Source: Luteimonas deserti (lineage in GTDB: Bacteria > Pseudomonadota > Gammaproteobacteria > Xanthomonadales > Xanthomonadaceae). From it: a stretch of 64,000 bases of DNA. Both the position numbers and the translations under genes were made by a program. Shown here piece by piece: positions 41,305 to 51,065 of this stretch (positions are counted from its first letter, which is position 1; the number at the start of each line of letters is the position of its first letter). Location of the stretch: the NCBI RefSeq assembly GCF_013425765.1, contig NZ_JACCJZ010000013.1:186001-250000 (forward strand). Direction: 5' to 3'. Under the pieces are notes generated by a model. That model was given only the letters and a program-made list of their open reading frames with translations. It was not told the origin of the DNA and did no database searches.

Positions 41305-41859
41305 ATGATCGAGCAATCCGTTGACGCTGCGTCCAAGACGACGGCGACACTCCGCCGCGCCACTGTCGACGACGCGCAGACGCTGTCGACGCTGGCCGCG
41401 CGCACCTTCACCGAGACCTTCGGCCATCTGTATCCGGCGGCGGATCTGGCGGCGTTTCTCGCCGATGCCTACGCGGTGGAGAAGCAGCGCACGATCCTCG
41501 CGCATCCGGACTATGCGGTCTGGCTTCTGGAACACGCCGGCGAGGCGGTCGGCCACGCCGCGGCCGGCCCCTGCGGGCTACCGCATGCCGATGTGGCGCG
41601 GGGCGACGGCGAGATCAAGCGGTTGTATCTGCTGCAGGGCTACCAGGGCGGCGGCAACGGCACGCGGATGATGGACGCGATCATGGCGTGGCTGCTGCGG
41701 GATGGCCCGCGCACGCTGTGGGTCGGCGCGTGGTCGGAGAATTCCGGCGCGCAGCGTTTCTACGCACGCCACGGCTTCGACAGGGTCGGCGAGTACATCT
41801 TCCCGGTCGGGTCGATCAACGATCTTGAATTCATCCTGCGCCGTCCGGCGCAGCCGTGA
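41305..41859 (+). CDS. GNAT family N-acetyltransferase
   Basis: A 184-residue acetyltransferase. The four GNAT motifs are evident: TLRRATVDDAQTLSTLAART at the N-terminus, EIKRLYLLQGYQGGGNGTRM as motif A, which binds the acetyl-CoA pyrophosphate (QGGGNG), and ENSGAQRFYARHGFDRVGEY as motif B. The start ATG 41305 follows GGAAGG. The target amine is unknown. It is the first gene of an accessory block between aspS and yebC and converges with an esterase gene. A terminator hairpin lies in the 100-base gap between the two. Confidence 0.88.
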   Translation: MIEQSVDAASKTTATLRRATVDDAQTLSTLAARTFTETFGHLYPAADLAAFLADAYAVEKQRTILAHPDYAVWLLEHAGEAVGHAAAGPCGLPHADVARGDGEIKRLYLLQGYQGGGNGTRMMDAIMAWLLRDGPRTLWVGAWSENSGAQRFYARHGFDRVGEYIFPVGSINDLEFILRRPAQP

Positions 41860-41909
41860 ACCGGGGCGCCGCGCGGGTCCCGCGTCGGCCGCGTGTCGTG
41901 CATGAAAAC

Positions 41910-41935
41910 GCCGGCCGCACGGGTGTGCGGCCGGC
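41910..41935 (-). terminator. Rho-independent terminator of the alpha/beta hydrolase gene
   Basis: An 11-bp perfect stem (GCCGGCCGCAC / GTGCGGCCGGC) with a 4-base loop lies about 25 bases beyond the hydrolase stop. On the minus strand it is followed by GTTTTC. It may also stop transcripts from the convergent GNAT gene. Confidence 0.75.
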
Positions 41936-41959
41936 GATGCATGGACTGCAGTGAGCGGT

Positions 41960-42901
41960 CTAGCGACGCAGGAAGGCGAGCAGGTCCTGGTTGAGCCGGT
42001 CCTTGTGCGTGTCGGTGATGCCGTGCGGCGCGCCGGGGTACAGGATCACCTCGGCCTGGGCCACGTGGCGCGGCACCAGCTGGGCCGACATCGCCGGCGG
42101 CACGATCTGGTCGTCCGCGCCGTGGATCACCAGCGTGGGCACATCGAACTTCGCGAGGTCGGGACGGAAGTCGGTGGCCGAGAACGCTTTGATCGAGTCG
42201 AACGTGTTCTTGTGGCCGGCCTGCATGCCCTGCACGTAGAAGTTCTGCACCAGCCCCGCGTTGACGGTGGCGCCGGGCCGGTTGAAGCCGAAGAACGGGC
42301 CCGAGGCGATGTCGAGGTATTGCTGCGCGCGGTTCGCCTGCGCCGCCGCGCGGAAGCCGTCGAACAGGTCGATCGGCGCGCCGTCGGGGTTGTCGTCGGT
42401 CTTGAGCATGAAGGGCGTGACCGCACCGACCAGCACCGCCTTCTTCACCCGGCCGGTGCCGTGGCGGCCGATGTAGCGTGCGACCTCGCCGCCGCCGGTG
42501 GAGAAGCCCACCAGGGTGACGTCGCGCAGATCGAGCGCATTGATCACCGCGGCCAGATCGTCGGCGTAGTGGTCCATGTCGTTGCCGTCCCAGGGCTGGC
42601 TGGAGCGGCCGTGACCGCGGCGGTCGTGGGCGACGACGCGATAGCCCTGCTCGGCGAGAAACAGCATCTGCGATTCCCAGCTGTCCGAGCTCAGCGGCCA
42701 GCCGTGGCTGAAGGTCACGACCGGGCCGTCCTTCGGGCCCCAGTCCTTGACGTAGAGGCGCACGCCGTCGGCGGTGACGACATGGGTGCCGTCGACGGTG
42801 GCAGCGGCGATCCGGGCGGGTTCGACCGGCGGCGCGGCGTGCGCGACGTGGAGGGCGGTGGCCAGCAGGCTGGCGGCGACGGTGCGGGTGAACGTGTTCA
42901 T
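41960..42901 (-). CDS. Secreted alpha/beta hydrolase (non-heme haloperoxidase/arylesterase type)
   Basis: A 313-residue alpha/beta-hydrolase with an N-terminal signal peptide ([16 protein letters not shown]), so it is periplasmic or secreted. The catalytic triad is recognisable: nucleophile Ser in [18 protein letters not shown], Asp in [12 protein letters not shown], and His in [12 protein letters not shown]. The [20 protein letters not shown] and [18 protein letters not shown] segments match the chloroperoxidase/arylesterase group, whose members usually lack a signal peptide. Natural substrates are not known. The start ATG 42899-42901 gives the leader. It stands 54 bases upstream of the ohr stop in the same direction, so the two could share a transcript starting at ohr. 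Confidence 0.88.
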   Translation of the reverse strand: MNTFTRTVAASLLATALHVAHAAPPVEPARIAAATVDGTHVVTADGVRLYVKDWGPKDGPVVTFSHGWPLSSDSWESQMLFLAEQGYRVVAHDRRGHGRSSQPWDGNDMDHYADDLAAVINALDLRDVTLVGFSTGGGEVARYIGRHGTGRVKKAVLVGAVTPFMLKTDDNPDGAPIDLFDGFRAAAQANRAQQYLDIASGPFFGFNRPGATVNAGLVQNFYVQGMQAGHKNTFDSIKAFSATDFRPDLAKFDVPTLVIHGADDQIVPPAMSAQLVPRHVAQAEVILYPGAPHGITDTHKDRLNQDLLAFLRR

Positions 42902-42955
42902 GGCGGATCCTCGTCTGTGGGGTGGGGCGGGTAGGGCGTGGGGGGTGCGGGTGGA

Positions 42956-43384
42956 TCAGTCGGCGATCGACAGGGTCACGTCGATGTTTCCGCGCGTGGC
43001 GTTGGAGTACGGGCAGACGCCGTGGGCCTGCTCGACCAGGCGTTGCAGCAGGTCGCGGTCGATGCCGGGTGCCGCGATGGTCAACTCGGCCTCGAGGCCG
43101 AATCCGGTCGAGACCGGGCCGATACCGACCGTGCCGGTGACCGTGGTGGTCGCCGGCAGCGCGACCTTCTGCTTACCGGCGACGAACTTCAGCGCGCCGA
43201 GAAAACAGGCCGAGTACCCGGCGGCGAACAGCTGCTCGGGATTGGTGCCGGGGCCGCCGGCGCCGCCGAGCTCGCGGGGCGTGGACAGGGCGACGTCGAG
43301 CACGCGGTCGGAGGAGTGGGCGCGGCCGTCACGCCCGCCGGTGGCGGTGGCCGAGGCGGTGTAGAGGGTCTTCTCGATGGACAT
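42956..43384 (-). CDS. ohr: Organic hydroperoxide resistance protein (Ohr/OsmC family)
   Basis: A 142-residue thiol peroxidase that reduces organic hydroperoxides using two cysteines and lipoamide/thiols. The N-terminus is [20 protein letters not shown]. The peroxidatic Cys lies in [20 protein letters not shown] and the resolving Cys in [20 protein letters not shown], the Ohr-specific VCPYS motif that separates it from OsmC. Length and ending (VTLSIAD) fit the family. The start ATG 43382-43384 precedes the conserved region. In most bacteria the gene is next to ohrR (a MarR repressor); here it is divergent from an AraC-type regulator instead. Confidence 0.94.
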   Translation of the reverse strand: MSIEKTLYTASATATGGRDGRAHSSDRVLDVALSTPRELGGAGGPGTNPEQLFAAGYSACFLGALKFVAGKQKVALPATTTVTGTVGIGPVSTGFGLEAELTIAAPGIDRDLLQRLVEQAHGVCPYSNATRGNIDVTLSIAD

Positions 43385-43489
43385 GGCGGAGTTCCTGGTC
43401 GGTGGGCGGTGCTGCCCGGTGAGTCCACTTTGCGCACCGTGTCGGGATCCGAGGTGATATAAAATCCGTAAAACTTGACCTGGAGTCCG

Positions 43490-44320
43490 ATGGTGACCGA
43501 TCGTCTCGCGGCGCTGATGGCGCATTTCCCGATGAATGCCCGCGTGTTCAATGCCGGCGCGCTGTGCGGCATCAACACGCTCGACAGCGACGGCGTGCAC
43601 GGCCAGTTGCACCTGGTGCGCAGCGGCGCAGTGGAAGTGCACTACGGAGGCACAACGCTGTCGATCGCCGGACCCGGCCTGCTGCTGTTCGCCCGCCCCA
43701 CCGCGCATCGCTTCGTCACGGATCCCGATCGCGGCGCGGACATGGTCTGCGCCCATCTCGGCTTCGAGGGCGGCGCCGACAATCCGGTCGCCGCCGCGCT
43801 GCCGGAGGTGGTGTGCCTGCCGCTGGACGAGATCGCCGGCGCCGGGCCGGTGTTGGGGTTGCTGTTCGAGGAGGCCTTCGACCAGCGCTGCGGGCGGCTG
43901 GCCCTGATCGAGCGCCTGTTCGAGGTGATGATGATCCAGGTGCTGCGGCAATTGATGGAACGCGGCGAGGTGCAGGGAGGGTTGCTGTCCGGGCTGTCGC
44001 ACCCGCGCGTGCGCAATGCCCTGGTCGCGATGCACGAGGCGCCGGCGGACGCGTGGACCCTGGAGTCGCTGGCGCGGGCGGCCGGCATGTCGCGCAGCGC
44101 GTTCGCGACCACCTTCGTCGACGTGGTCGGCACGACCCCTGGCCAGTACCTGCAGGGATGGCGCGTGCGACTGGCCAGGCAGGCACTGCGCCGTGGCCGC
44201 CCGCTGAAGCTGATCGCCGACGAGGTCGGTTACGGCAGCGAGGCCGCGCTGTCGCGCGCGTTCAAGGCGCAGACAGGACTTTCGCCACGCGCATGGAAGA
44301 CTCGTCAATCCGTCGCATGA
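43490..44320 (+). CDS. AraC family transcriptional regulator (cupin_6-type sensor)
   Basis: A 276-residue regulator. The N-terminal cupin-like sensor runs over residues 1-150, with [20 protein letters not shown] and [20 protein letters not shown] typical of cupin_6 AraC proteins. The C-terminal double HTH is [20 protein letters not shown] and [23 protein letters not shown] 43490 is preceded by TGGAG; a TTG at 43475 is a less likely start. The ohr gene is divergent across 105 bases, and a hydrolase follows 31 bases downstream. Related regulators often control a divergent oxidoreductase gene, so control of ohr is a reasonable inference, unproven here. Confidence 0.87.
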   Translation: MVTDRLAALMAHFPMNARVFNAGALCGINTLDSDGVHGQLHLVRSGAVEVHYGGTTLSIAGPGLLLFARPTAHRFVTDPDRGADMVCAHLGFEGGADNPVAAALPEVVCLPLDEIAGAGPVLGLLFEEAFDQRCGRLALIERLFEVMMIQVLRQLMERGEVQGGLLSGLSHPRVRNALVAMHEAPADAWTLESLARAAGMSRSAFATTFVDVVGTTPGQYLQGWRVRLARQALRRGRPLKLIADEVGYGSEAALSRAFKAQTGLSPRAWKTRQSVA

Positions 44321-44351
44321 CACACGAGGTTCGAGTGATTCTGTCCGCGCC

Positions 44352-45032
44352 ATGGCCCGAAGCGCCGCCGCCATGCTGACGCCGCCCGGGCGCACGCCCG
44401 ACCGGGTGATCCTGCTGCACGGACTGTGGATGGTCGGCCTGACCATGCGCCGGTTCGCGCGTGGTCTGCGTGCCGCGGGGTTCGAACCGGAGATCGTGGG
44501 ATACGACAGCATCGCCGGGGGCCCGAGCCCGGCGGTCGAGCGCCTGCACGCGGCACTGCGCGACGGCGGCCCGGCGCACGTCGTCGGTCACAGCCTGGGC
44601 GGTCTGGTGGCGGTGCGCGAGCTCGCCGAGCATCCCGATGCACCGGTGGGTCGGGTGGTCTGCCTGGGCACCCCGCTGTGCGGCAGCCGGGCCGCGGCGC
44701 GTCTGGCGGAGGTGCCGTTGTCGGGCCTGTATTTCGGGCGCAGCGCGGAGATCCTGCTGGACGGCTGCGCCACGTGGCCGGCCGGATTCGAGGTGGGGAT
44801 GATCGCTGGCTGCGTTCCGCGCGGACTCGGCGCGCTGGTGGCGGGGTTCACCGAGCCGCACGACGGCACGGTGGCGGTCTCGGAGACCCGCGCGCCGGGC
44901 CTGGCGGACCATGTGGTGGTCGAGGCGAGTCACAGCGGGCTGCTGCTCTCGGCCGAGGCCATCGGCCAGGCGGCGGCCTTCCTGCGCGCGGGCCGGTTCC
45001 TGGACGGCGGGGCGGCGGGCGTCGCGGTGTAA
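44352..45032 (+). CDS. Alpha/beta fold hydrolase, lipase-like (PGAP1/EstA type)
   Basis: A 226-residue alpha/beta-hydrolase without a signal peptide. The oxyanion region is [20 protein letters not shown]. The nucleophile elbow is [20 protein letters not shown] (GHSLG), followed by [21 protein letters not shown] possible acid lies in [20 protein letters not shown] and the His in [12 protein letters not shown], the usual end of this lipase/PGAP1-like group. ATG 44352 is used; ATG 44373 is an alternative. It follows the AraC gene by 31 bases. Its stop codon is part of the putative -10 box TAAAAT of yebC. The substrate is unknown. Confidence 0.82.
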   Translation: MARSAAAMLTPPGRTPDRVILLHGLWMVGLTMRRFARGLRAAGFEPEIVGYDSIAGGPSPAVERLHAALRDGGPAHVVGHSLGGLVAVRELAEHPDAPVGRVVCLGTPLCGSRAAARLAEVPLSGLYFGRSAEILLDGCATWPAGFEVGMIAGCVPRGLGALVAGFTEPHDGTVAVSETRAPGLADHVVVEASHSGLLLSAEAIGQAAAFLRAGRFLDGGAAGVAV

Positions 45033-45035
45033 AAT
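45030..45035 (+). promoter_or_regulatory. Putative -10 box (TAAAAT) for yebC-ruvC-ruvA
   Basis: TAAAAT is preceded by TG and overlaps the stop codon of the upstream hydrolase. It lies about 30 bases before the yebC ATG. The -35 region is GC-rich without a clear hexamer. Confidence 0.4.
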
Positions 45036-45065
45036 CGCCGCCTCACTGCAGATACGGGTTTCCAG

Positions 45066-45779
45066 ATGGGCCGAGGACCTTCGATCGAGGCGCGCAAGAA
45101 CGCCACTGATGCCAAGCGCGGCAAGATCTTCACCAAGATCATCCGCGAGATCGGTGTGGCGGCGCGCGCCGGCGGCGGCGATCCGGCCAACAACCCGCGC
45201 CTGCGCGCGGCGATCGACAAGGGCATGGCCCAGAACATGTCCAAGGACGTGGTCGAGCGCGCGATCAAGAAAGCCACCGGCGAGCTCGAAGGCGTCGAGT
45301 ACGAGGAGATCCGCTACGAGGGCTACGCCCCCGGCGGGGTCGCGGTGATCGTCGACACGCTCACCGACAACCGCGTGCGCACCGTCGCCGAAGTGCGGCA
45401 TGCCTTCGGCAAGTGCGGCGGCAACATGGGCACCGAGGGCTCGGTCGCCTTCATGTTCAAGCGCCTGGGCGTGCTGAGCTTCGAGGGCATGGATGAGGAC
45501 CGGGTGACCGAGGCCGCGATCGAGGCCGGCGCCGACGACGTGGTGGTGTATCCGGAGGACGGCGCGATCGACGTCATCACCACGCCCGAGGCCTTCGAGT
45601 CGGTGCGCGATGCGATGGTCGCCGCCGGCATCGTCGCGGGGCATGCGGAGGTGACCTATCGCGCCGATACCGACACCGCCGTCGACGGCGAGACCGCCGA
45701 CCAGGTGCGCAAGATGCTCGACCTGCTCGAGGACCTGGACGACGTGCAGGCCGTCTACTCGAACGCGTTGTTCGGCTAG
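45066..45779 (+). CDS. yebC: YebC/PmpR family DNA-binding regulator / translation factor
   Basis: A 237-residue protein of the YebC (TACO1) family. The start is usually [20 protein letters not shown], here a variant of MAGHSKW; the conserved [20 protein letters not shown] and [19 protein letters not shown], then [20 protein letters not shown] and [18 protein letters not shown] follow. Members act as transcriptional regulators (PmpR) or help the ribosome through proline stretches. The [12 protein letters not shown]-terminus is the form seen in the YeeN/Xanthomonas-type proteins. It lies six bases before ruvC and is the first gene of the yebC-ruvC-ruvA set. Confidence 0.93.
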   Translation: MGRGPSIEARKNATDAKRGKIFTKIIREIGVAARAGGGDPANNPRLRAAIDKGMAQNMSKDVVERAIKKATGELEGVEYEEIRYEGYAPGGVAVIVDTLTDNRVRTVAEVRHAFGKCGGNMGTEGSVAFMFKRLGVLSFEGMDEDRVTEAAIEAGADDVVVYPEDGAIDVITTPEAFESVRDAMVAAGIVAGHAEVTYRADTDTAVDGETADQVRKMLDLLEDLDDVQAVYSNALFG

Positions 45780-45785
45780 GCCTCG

Positions 45786-46307
45786 ATGGCCCGCATCCTC
45801 GGCATCGATCCCGGTTCCCAGCGTACCGGTGTCGGCATCATCGACGTCGATGCCGCGGGTCGGGTCACCCACGTGTTCCACGCGCCGCTGGTGCTGGTGA
45901 CCGCAGGTGCGTTTCCCGCCCGGTTGCGCCGCCTGCTCGACGGTCTGACCGCGCTGATCGTCGAACACCGGCCCGACGAGGTCGCGATCGAAAAGGTCTT
46001 CATGGCGCGCAATCCCGATTCGGCGCTCAAGCTCGGCCAGGCACGCGGCGCGGCGATCGGTGCGGTGGTGCTGCGCGATCTCGACGTCCACGAATACGCG
46101 GCCAGCGAGATCAAGCTGGCGGTGGTCGGCCGGGGCGGCGCCGAGAAGGGCCAGGTGCAGCACATGGTCGGCCTGATGCTCGGCCTGACCGGGAAGCTGC
46201 AGGCCGACGCGGCCGACGCGCTGGCGGTGGCGATCACGCATGCCCATGTCCGCGCCACGGCCGGCCGGCTCGGGGTCGATGTCCGGCAGGCCTGGAGCCG
46301 CAAATGA
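45786..46307 (+). CDS. ruvC: Crossover junction endodeoxyribonuclease RuvC
   Basis: A 173-residue Holliday-junction resolvase. Catalytic acidic residues are found at Asp8 in [18 protein letters not shown], Glu in [20 protein letters not shown] and the Asp pair in [16 protein letters not shown]. Length is typical (about 170). ATG 45786 starts six bases after yebC. RuvC cuts junctions bound by RuvAB; ruvA follows 85 bases downstream but ruvB is 7 kb away. Confidence 0.96.
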   Translation: MARILGIDPGSQRTGVGIIDVDAAGRVTHVFHAPLVLVTAGAFPARLRRLLDGLTALIVEHRPDEVAIEKVFMARNPDSALKLGQARGAAIGAVVLRDLDVHEYAASEIKLAVVGRGGAEKGQVQHMVGLMLGLTGKLQADAADALAVAITHAHVRATAGRLGVDVRQAWSRK

Positions 46308-46392
46308 GTCGCGCGACGGGCACACAGGGCATGCCCTCCGCAGGCGGCCGGGCCGCGGCGCAGGACGGGCGGCCATCGAAGGAGACGGCGAC

Positions 46393-46983
46393 ATGATCGG
46401 ACGACTGCGCGGCACCCTCATCTACAAGGCGCCGCCCTGGCTGGTGGTGGACGTGCAGGGCGTGGGCTACGAGCTCGAGGCGCCGATGAGCACGTTCTAC
46501 GACCTGCCCGAGCTCGGGCGCGAAGTGGCGTTGTTCACCCACTACGCGCAGAAGGAGGACAGCGTCTCGCTGTACGGCTTCCTGCACGAGGCCGAGCGGC
46601 GCCTGTTCCGCGACGTGCAGAAGGTCACCGGCATCGGCGCGAAGATCGCGCTGGCCATCCTTTCGGGAGTCAGCGTCGACACCTTCGCGCGGCTCGTGCA
46701 CACCGGCGACGTCACCGCGCTGACCAAGATTCCCGGTATCGGCAAGAAGACCGCCGAGCGCATGGTCGTCGAACTGCGCGACCGCGCGGCCGACCTCGCG
46801 GGCGCGGGCGGCGCGGTGCCGTCGCGCTCGGGTCCGGCCGATCCGCTGTCGGAGGCCACGATCGCGCTGCAGCAGCTGGGCTACAAACCGGCGGAGGCGC
46901 AGAAGATGGCCAAGGCCGCCTCGAGCGAGGGCGACACGCCCGAACTCATCATCCGAAAAGCGCTACAGTCCGCGCTTCGCTGA
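46393..46983 (+). CDS. ruvA: Holliday junction branch migration protein RuvA
   Basis: A 196-residue DNA-binding subunit of the RuvAB motor. Domain I is an OB fold ([20 protein letters not shown] and [20 protein letters not shown]). Domain II has two helix-hairpin-helix motifs ([19 protein letters not shown] and [19 protein letters not shown]). The flexible linker leads to domain III ([20 protein letters not shown]), which contacts RuvB. ATG 46393 gives the standard MIGRLRG start; the longer frame overlaps ruvC. The kup gene starts 33 bases after the stop. Confidence 0.96.
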   Translation: MIGRLRGTLIYKAPPWLVVDVQGVGYELEAPMSTFYDLPELGREVALFTHYAQKEDSVSLYGFLHEAERRLFRDVQKVTGIGAKIALAILSGVSVDTFARLVHTGDVTALTKIPGIGKKTAERMVVELRDRAADLAGAGGAVPSRSGPADPLSEATIALQQLGYKPAEAQKMAKAASSEGDTPELIIRKALQSALR

Positions 46984-47016
46984 CCGCCCCCAACCGTCGG
47001 CCGGGTTTCCACCGCC

Positions 47017-48933
47017 ATGTCACAGACCAGCCCGCCCGCGAACGGCGCGCGTCCCATTGCGTCCAGCCACGGCCAGATCGGCCTGGCAGGCCTGATCGTC
47101 GGTGCGATCGGTGTCGTCTTCGGCGACATCGGGACCAGCCCGCTGTACACGCTGCGCGAAGCGTTCTCGCCGCACTACGGCCTGGTGGCCGACCACGACA
47201 CCGTGCTCGGCGTGCTGTCGATGATCTTCTGGTCGCTGATGCTGGTGGTGACCGTCAAGTACGTGACCATCATCCTGCGCGCCGACAACGACGGCGAGGG
47301 CGGGATCATGGCGCTGATGGCACTGGCCCAGCGCAGCCTCGGCAAGCGCGGCCGGTCGGCGTACCTGGTGGGAATCCTCGGTGTGTTCGGCGCGTCGCTG
47401 TTCTTCAGTGATGGGGTGATCACGCCGGCGATCTCGGTGCTCTCCGCGATCGAGGGACTGGAAGTGGTGGCGCCGGCGCTGCATGCGTGGATCGTGCCGG
47501 TGACGGTGCTGGTGCTCGGCGTCCTGTTCGCCACCCAGCGCTTCGGCACCGCGAAGGTCGGACGCATCTTCGGGCCGATCACCGTGATCTGGTTCCTGTC
47601 GCTCGCGGTGCTGGGCGTCGTCAACATCCTGCACGAGCCGGAGGTGTTGCACGCGATCAATCCCTGGTGGGCGGCGCAGTTCTTCGTCCAGCACACCTGG
47701 GGCGGGGTCTTCATCCTCGGCGCCGTGGTGCTGGCGGTCACGGGCGGCGAGGCGATCTACACCGACATGGGCCATTTCGGCGCCAGGCCGATCCGCTACG
47801 CCTGGTACTTCTTCGTGCTGCCCTCGCTGATGCTGAACTATCTGGGGCAGGGCGCGCTGGTGCTCGAGGACCCGGCCGCGATCCAGAACCCGTTCTACAT
47901 CGGCGTGCCCGAGTGGGCGCGCTGGCCGATGATCGGCCTCGCCACCGCGGCCACGGTGATCGCCTCCCAGGCAGTGATCACCGGTGGCTTCTCGGTGGCC
48001 CGGCAGGCGATGCAGCTGGGCTACATCCCGCGCATGCGGGTGCGGCACACGTCCAGCGACACCATCGGCCAGATCTACATCCCCGCGATCAACTGGGCGA
48101 TGGCTGTGATCGTGATCGCGCTGGTGCTGACCTTCCAGACCTCGTCGGCGCTGGCCGCGGCCTACGGCATCTCGGTGTCCCTGACGATGCTGATCGATAC
48201 GCTGCTGCTGGCGATCGTCGCGGGCGCATTGTGGCCGCGCTGGCGGCGCTGGGTCCTGCCGCTGTGCGGCGTATTCCTGGTGATCGACATCGCGTTCGTG
48301 ATCGCCAACGGCGCCAAGGTGCTGCAGGGCGCCTGGTTCCCGCTGGTGCTGGGCGTGACGCTGTTCACCCTGTTGCGCACGTGGCGACGGGGCCGGCAAC
48401 TGCTGCACGAGGAGGTGCAGCAGCACGGGATCCGCATGGACAGCTTCATTCCCGGGCTGATGCTCGCGCCGCCGCTGCGCGTGCCGGGCACGGCGGTGTT
48501 CCTGACCAGCGATCGCGGCATCGTGCCGCATGCGCTGATGCACAACCTCAAGCACAACAAGGTGCTGCACGAGCGCAACGTGTTCCTGACGGTCGAGACC
48601 CTGACCGTGCCCTATGCGCACCGGCGGTTGAAGATCGAGCAGATCGGCGAGAGCTTCCATCGCGTCGTGATCCGCTTCGGCTTCATGGAGACGCCCGATG
48701 TGCCGCTGGCGCTGATGCAATGCGGCGACGTCGAGGACGGCCCGTGCATCGACCCGATGGACACCACCTACTTCACCAGCCGCGAGACCGTGGTCGCTGC
48801 CGCGCGGCCGGGCATGGCCCTGTGGCGTGAGCGGCTGTTCGCGGTCCTGCACCGCAACGCCGCACCCGTCTCCGGTTTCTTCCGCATCCCGGGCAATCGC
48901 CTGGTCGAACTCGGCACGCACGTCGAGATCTGA
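47017..48933 (+). CDS. kup: Low-affinity potassium transport system protein Kup
   Basis: A 638-residue H+/K+ symporter of the KUP/HAK/KT family. It has about 12 membrane segments over residues 20-445 and a cytosolic C-terminal domain. Family signatures are [20 protein letters not shown] at the start, [38 protein letters not shown], and [20 protein letters not shown]. The C-terminal stretch [14 protein letters not shown] and [20 protein letters not shown] is also typical. ATG 47017 is preceded by a weak GTTTCC-rich leader. The gene sits between ruvA and ruvB and converges on ktrA with a 15-base gap. Regulation is not evident. Confidence 0.95.
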   Translation: MSQTSPPANGARPIASSHGQIGLAGLIVGAIGVVFGDIGTSPLYTLREAFSPHYGLVADHDTVLGVLSMIFWSLMLVVTVKYVTIILRADNDGEGGIMALMALAQRSLGKRGRSAYLVGILGVFGASLFFSDGVITPAISVLSAIEGLEVVAPALHAWIVPVTVLVLGVLFATQRFGTAKVGRIFGPITVIWFLSLAVLGVVNILHEPEVLHAINPWWAAQFFVQHTWGGVFILGAVVLAVTGGEAIYTDMGHFGARPIRYAWYFFVLPSLMLNYLGQGALVLEDPAAIQNPFYIGVPEWARWPMIGLATAATVIASQAVITGGFSVARQAMQLGYIPRMRVRHTSSDTIGQIYIPAINWAMAVIVIALVLTFQTSSALAAAYGISVSLTMLIDTLLLAIVAGALWPRWRRWVLPLCGVFLVIDIAFVIANGAKVLQGAWFPLVLGVTLFTLLRTWRRGRQLLHEEVQQHGIRMDSFIPGLMLAPPLRVPGTAVFLTSDRGIVPHALMHNLKHNKVLHERNVFLTVETLTVPYAHRRLKIEQIGESFHRVVIRFGFMETPDVPLALMQCGDVEDGPCIDPMDTTYFTSRETVVAAARPGMALWRERLFAVLHRNAAPVSGFFRIPGNRLVELGTHVEI

Positions 48934-48948
48934 ACGCGCGCGGCGCCG

Positions 48949-49614
48949 TCATTCCTGCGCCGCGAACGTCTCCACCAGGTTCGTCGCGCCCGAGACGATC
49001 AGGATGTCGCCGGCCTCGACGATGGTGTCGGCGCGCGCGTAGGTGAAATCGGCGCGGCCGCGCTTGAGGCCGACGACGGTGATGCCGTAGCGGGTGCGCA
49101 GCGCCGACTCGCTCAGCGTCTTGCCGTGCGACTCGCGCGGCGCGCGGGTCTTGACGATGGCGAAGCCGTCGTCGAACTCGATGAAGTCGATCATCCGCCC
49201 GGTGACCAGGTGGGCGACACGTTCGCCCATCGCGGCTTCCGGATACACCACGTGATGCGCGCCGGTGCGCTCGAGGATGCGCCCGTGCTTGGCGCTGGTG
49301 GCCTTGGCCCAGATGTCGCGCACGCCCAGCTCCTCGAGCGCCAGCACGGTCAACACGCTGGCCTCGATGTCGCTGCCGATGCCCACCACCGCCCGCTCGA
49401 TCTCGGCGATGCCGAGTGCCCGCAGCGCTTCGGTACTGGTGCTGTCGGCTTGGGCCACGTGGGTGAAGGCATCGGCGCAGCGCTGCACGGTGTCCGGATT
49501 CTCGTCGACGCCGAGCACGTCGTGGCCGAGGCGGACGAGCGAGCCGGCCACGGCGGTGCCGAAGCGGCCGAGCCCCAGGACGACGACGCTGTTGGCGGAA
49601 GGATGTCTAGCCAA
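48949..49614 (-). CDS. ktrA: TrkA/KtrA-type potassium channel regulatory subunit
   Basis: A 221-residue cytosolic RCK protein gating the KtrB channel. The Rossmann fingerprint is VVVLGLGRFGTAVAGSLVRL (GxGxxG). Further features are GVDENPDTVQRCADAFTHVA and GADHVVYPEAAMGERVAHL-like HHVVYPEAAMGERVAHLVTG. The C-terminal TrkA_C domain runs from about residue 140 (LRTRYGITVVGLKRGRADFT, ending LIVSGATNLVETFAAQE). Length matches single-RCK KtrA rather than the double-RCK TrkA of E. coli. The start codon is TTG at 49612-49614; no ATG is available before the fingerprint. It overlaps the end of ktrB by eight bases. Confidence 0.92.
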   Translation of the reverse strand: MARHPSANSVVVLGLGRFGTAVAGSLVRLGHDVLGVDENPDTVQRCADAFTHVAQADSTSTEALRALGIAEIERAVVGIGSDIEASVLTVLALEELGVRDIWAKATSAKHGRILERTGAHHVVYPEAAMGERVAHLVTGRMIDFIEFDDGFAIVKTRAPRESHGKTLSESALRTRYGITVVGLKRGRADFTYARADTIVEAGDILIVSGATNLVETFAAQE

Positions 49615-50941
49615 CGATGGGGCGCTCCTCTGGGTAACGGAAAGGGCGAGGCCGGGTATGCAGGGCCAGCGCGGTGGCGACCGTGATCGTACCGACCCGG
49701 CCGATGAACATCAGGGCGATCAGCACGCCCTTGCCCGCATCGGGCAGGTCGGCCGTGATGCCGGTCGAAAGCCCCACGGTGGCGAAGGCGGAAATCGCCT
49801 CGAACATCACCACCTCGAGCGGGAGCGCGGTCAGTCCCATCAAGGTCAGCGTGGCCACCGCCAGTACGGTCACCGCCAGCAGCACGATGGTGAGCGCCTG
49901 GCGCTGGGTCTCGTGGCTGATCCGACGGTGAAACACCGTCGTGTCGCGGTGCCCGCGGATCTCGGCCCAGACGACGAACCCGAGCAGGAAGAACGTCGTC
50001 AGTTTGATCCCGCCGGCAGTCCCCGCGCTGCCGCCGCCGATGAACATCAGCAGGTAATGCACCGCGAGCGTCTCGCTGCGCATGGCGCCGACGTCGAGCG
50101 TGTTGAAGCCGGCGGTGCGCGCGGTGACGGAGTGGAACAGCATGGCCAGGGCCTTCCCGGTGGCGTCCAGCGGACCGGCCGTGTCGGGGTTGTTCCACTC
50201 CCACAGCGCGATCATCCCGGTGCCGCCTGCGATCAGCACCGCCGTGCCCAGCAGGGTGATCCGGGTGTGGATCGACCAGCGTGCCCAGGCCAGCGGCCGC
50301 TGGCGCAGCTCGTAGAGCACCGGAAACCCCAGCCCCCCGAGCACGATCGCGAGCATCACCGGCACCACCACGAAGGGGTCGGCGACGAAGCCCATCAGGC
50401 TGTCGGAATAGGTGGAGAAGCCGGCGTTGTTGAACGCCGATACGGAATGGAAGAGGCCATTCCACAGCGCGGTGCCCACGGCCTCGCCGTAGCCCAGATG
50501 GAGCCGCAGGGCCAATGCGCCCGCGGTCAGCAGCTCGACGCAGACCGTGGTGATGAGCACCAGCTTGAGCACGCCGGTCACGTCGCCGAGGCCGAGGCTG
50601 TGGGTCTCGGCCTGGGCGATCAGGCGCGTGCGCAATCCCAGGCGCCCCGCCGCGAGCAGGCCGAGCAGGGTGGCGCCGCTCATGATCCCGAACCCGCCGA
50701 TCTGGAACAGGCCGAGGATCACCCACTGGCCGAAGGTGGACCAGTACAGGGGGGTGTCCTCGATCACGAGGCCGGTCACGCACACCGCCGAGGTGGACGT
50801 GAACAGCGCGGTGAGGAACGGCGCCGCGCCCGCGCCGGCGCGCGCGCCGGGCAGCATCAGCAGTGCGGTGCCGATGCAGATCGCAACGAGGAACGCCAGC
50901 GGCACGATGCGCGCGGGGTGCTGGATACCGGTGCGCGGCAA
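49607..50941 (-). CDS. ktrB: Potassium uptake membrane subunit, TrkH/KtrB family
   Basis: A 444-residue K+-translocating subunit with four membrane-pore-membrane repeats. The pore loop of repeat 1 is SAVCVTGLVIEDTPLYWSTF. Repeat 2 contains VSAFNNAGFSTYSDSLMGF, repeat 3 VTARTAGFNTLDVGAMR and repeat 4 SAFATVGLSTGITADLPDAG. The glycines of the selectivity filter are present in each. The gene starts either with GTG at 50977 or with TTG at 50941 (LPRTGIQHPARIVPLAF); the latter has AGGAG at good spacing and fits homologues that begin M-P-R. KtrA and KtrB form a Na+-coupled K+ uptake system. Confidence 0.92.
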   Translation of the reverse strand: MPRTGIQHPARIVPLAFLVAICIGTALLMLPGARAGAGAAPFLTALFTSTSAVCVTGLVIEDTPLYWSTFGQWVILGLFQIGGFGIMSGATLLGLLAAGRLGLRTRLIAQAETHSLGLGDVTGVLKLVLITTVCVELLTAGALALRLHLGYGEAVGTALWNGLFHSVSAFNNAGFSTYSDSLMGFVADPFVVVPVMLAIVLGGLGFPVLYELRQRPLAWARWSIHTRITLLGTAVLIAGGTGMIALWEWNNPDTAGPLDATGKALAMLFHSVTARTAGFNTLDVGAMRSETLAVHYLLMFIGGGSAGTAGGIKLTTFFLLGFVVWAEIRGHRDTTVFHRRISHETQRQALTIVLLAVTVLAVATLTLMGLTALPLEVVMFEAISAFATVGLSTGITADLPDAGKGVLIALMFIGRVGTITVATALALHTRPRPFRYPEERPIVG

Positions 50942-51065
50942 CGCGCGGCTCCTGGACGGAATGGCGCATTCTCGCACGCGCCGCGCGGCCGCCGCATGGC
51001 TGCCGGGCTCAAGTGCCCGCCTGCGCGGCCGCTAACCGGTCGATGCCCTCACCCGCGCAGCCTGC

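Noticed and set aside
47020-48921. A 633-codon minus-strand frame antisense to kup
   Set aside because: It mirrors kup almost exactly; the His/Asp/Arg-rich translation has no family resemblance.
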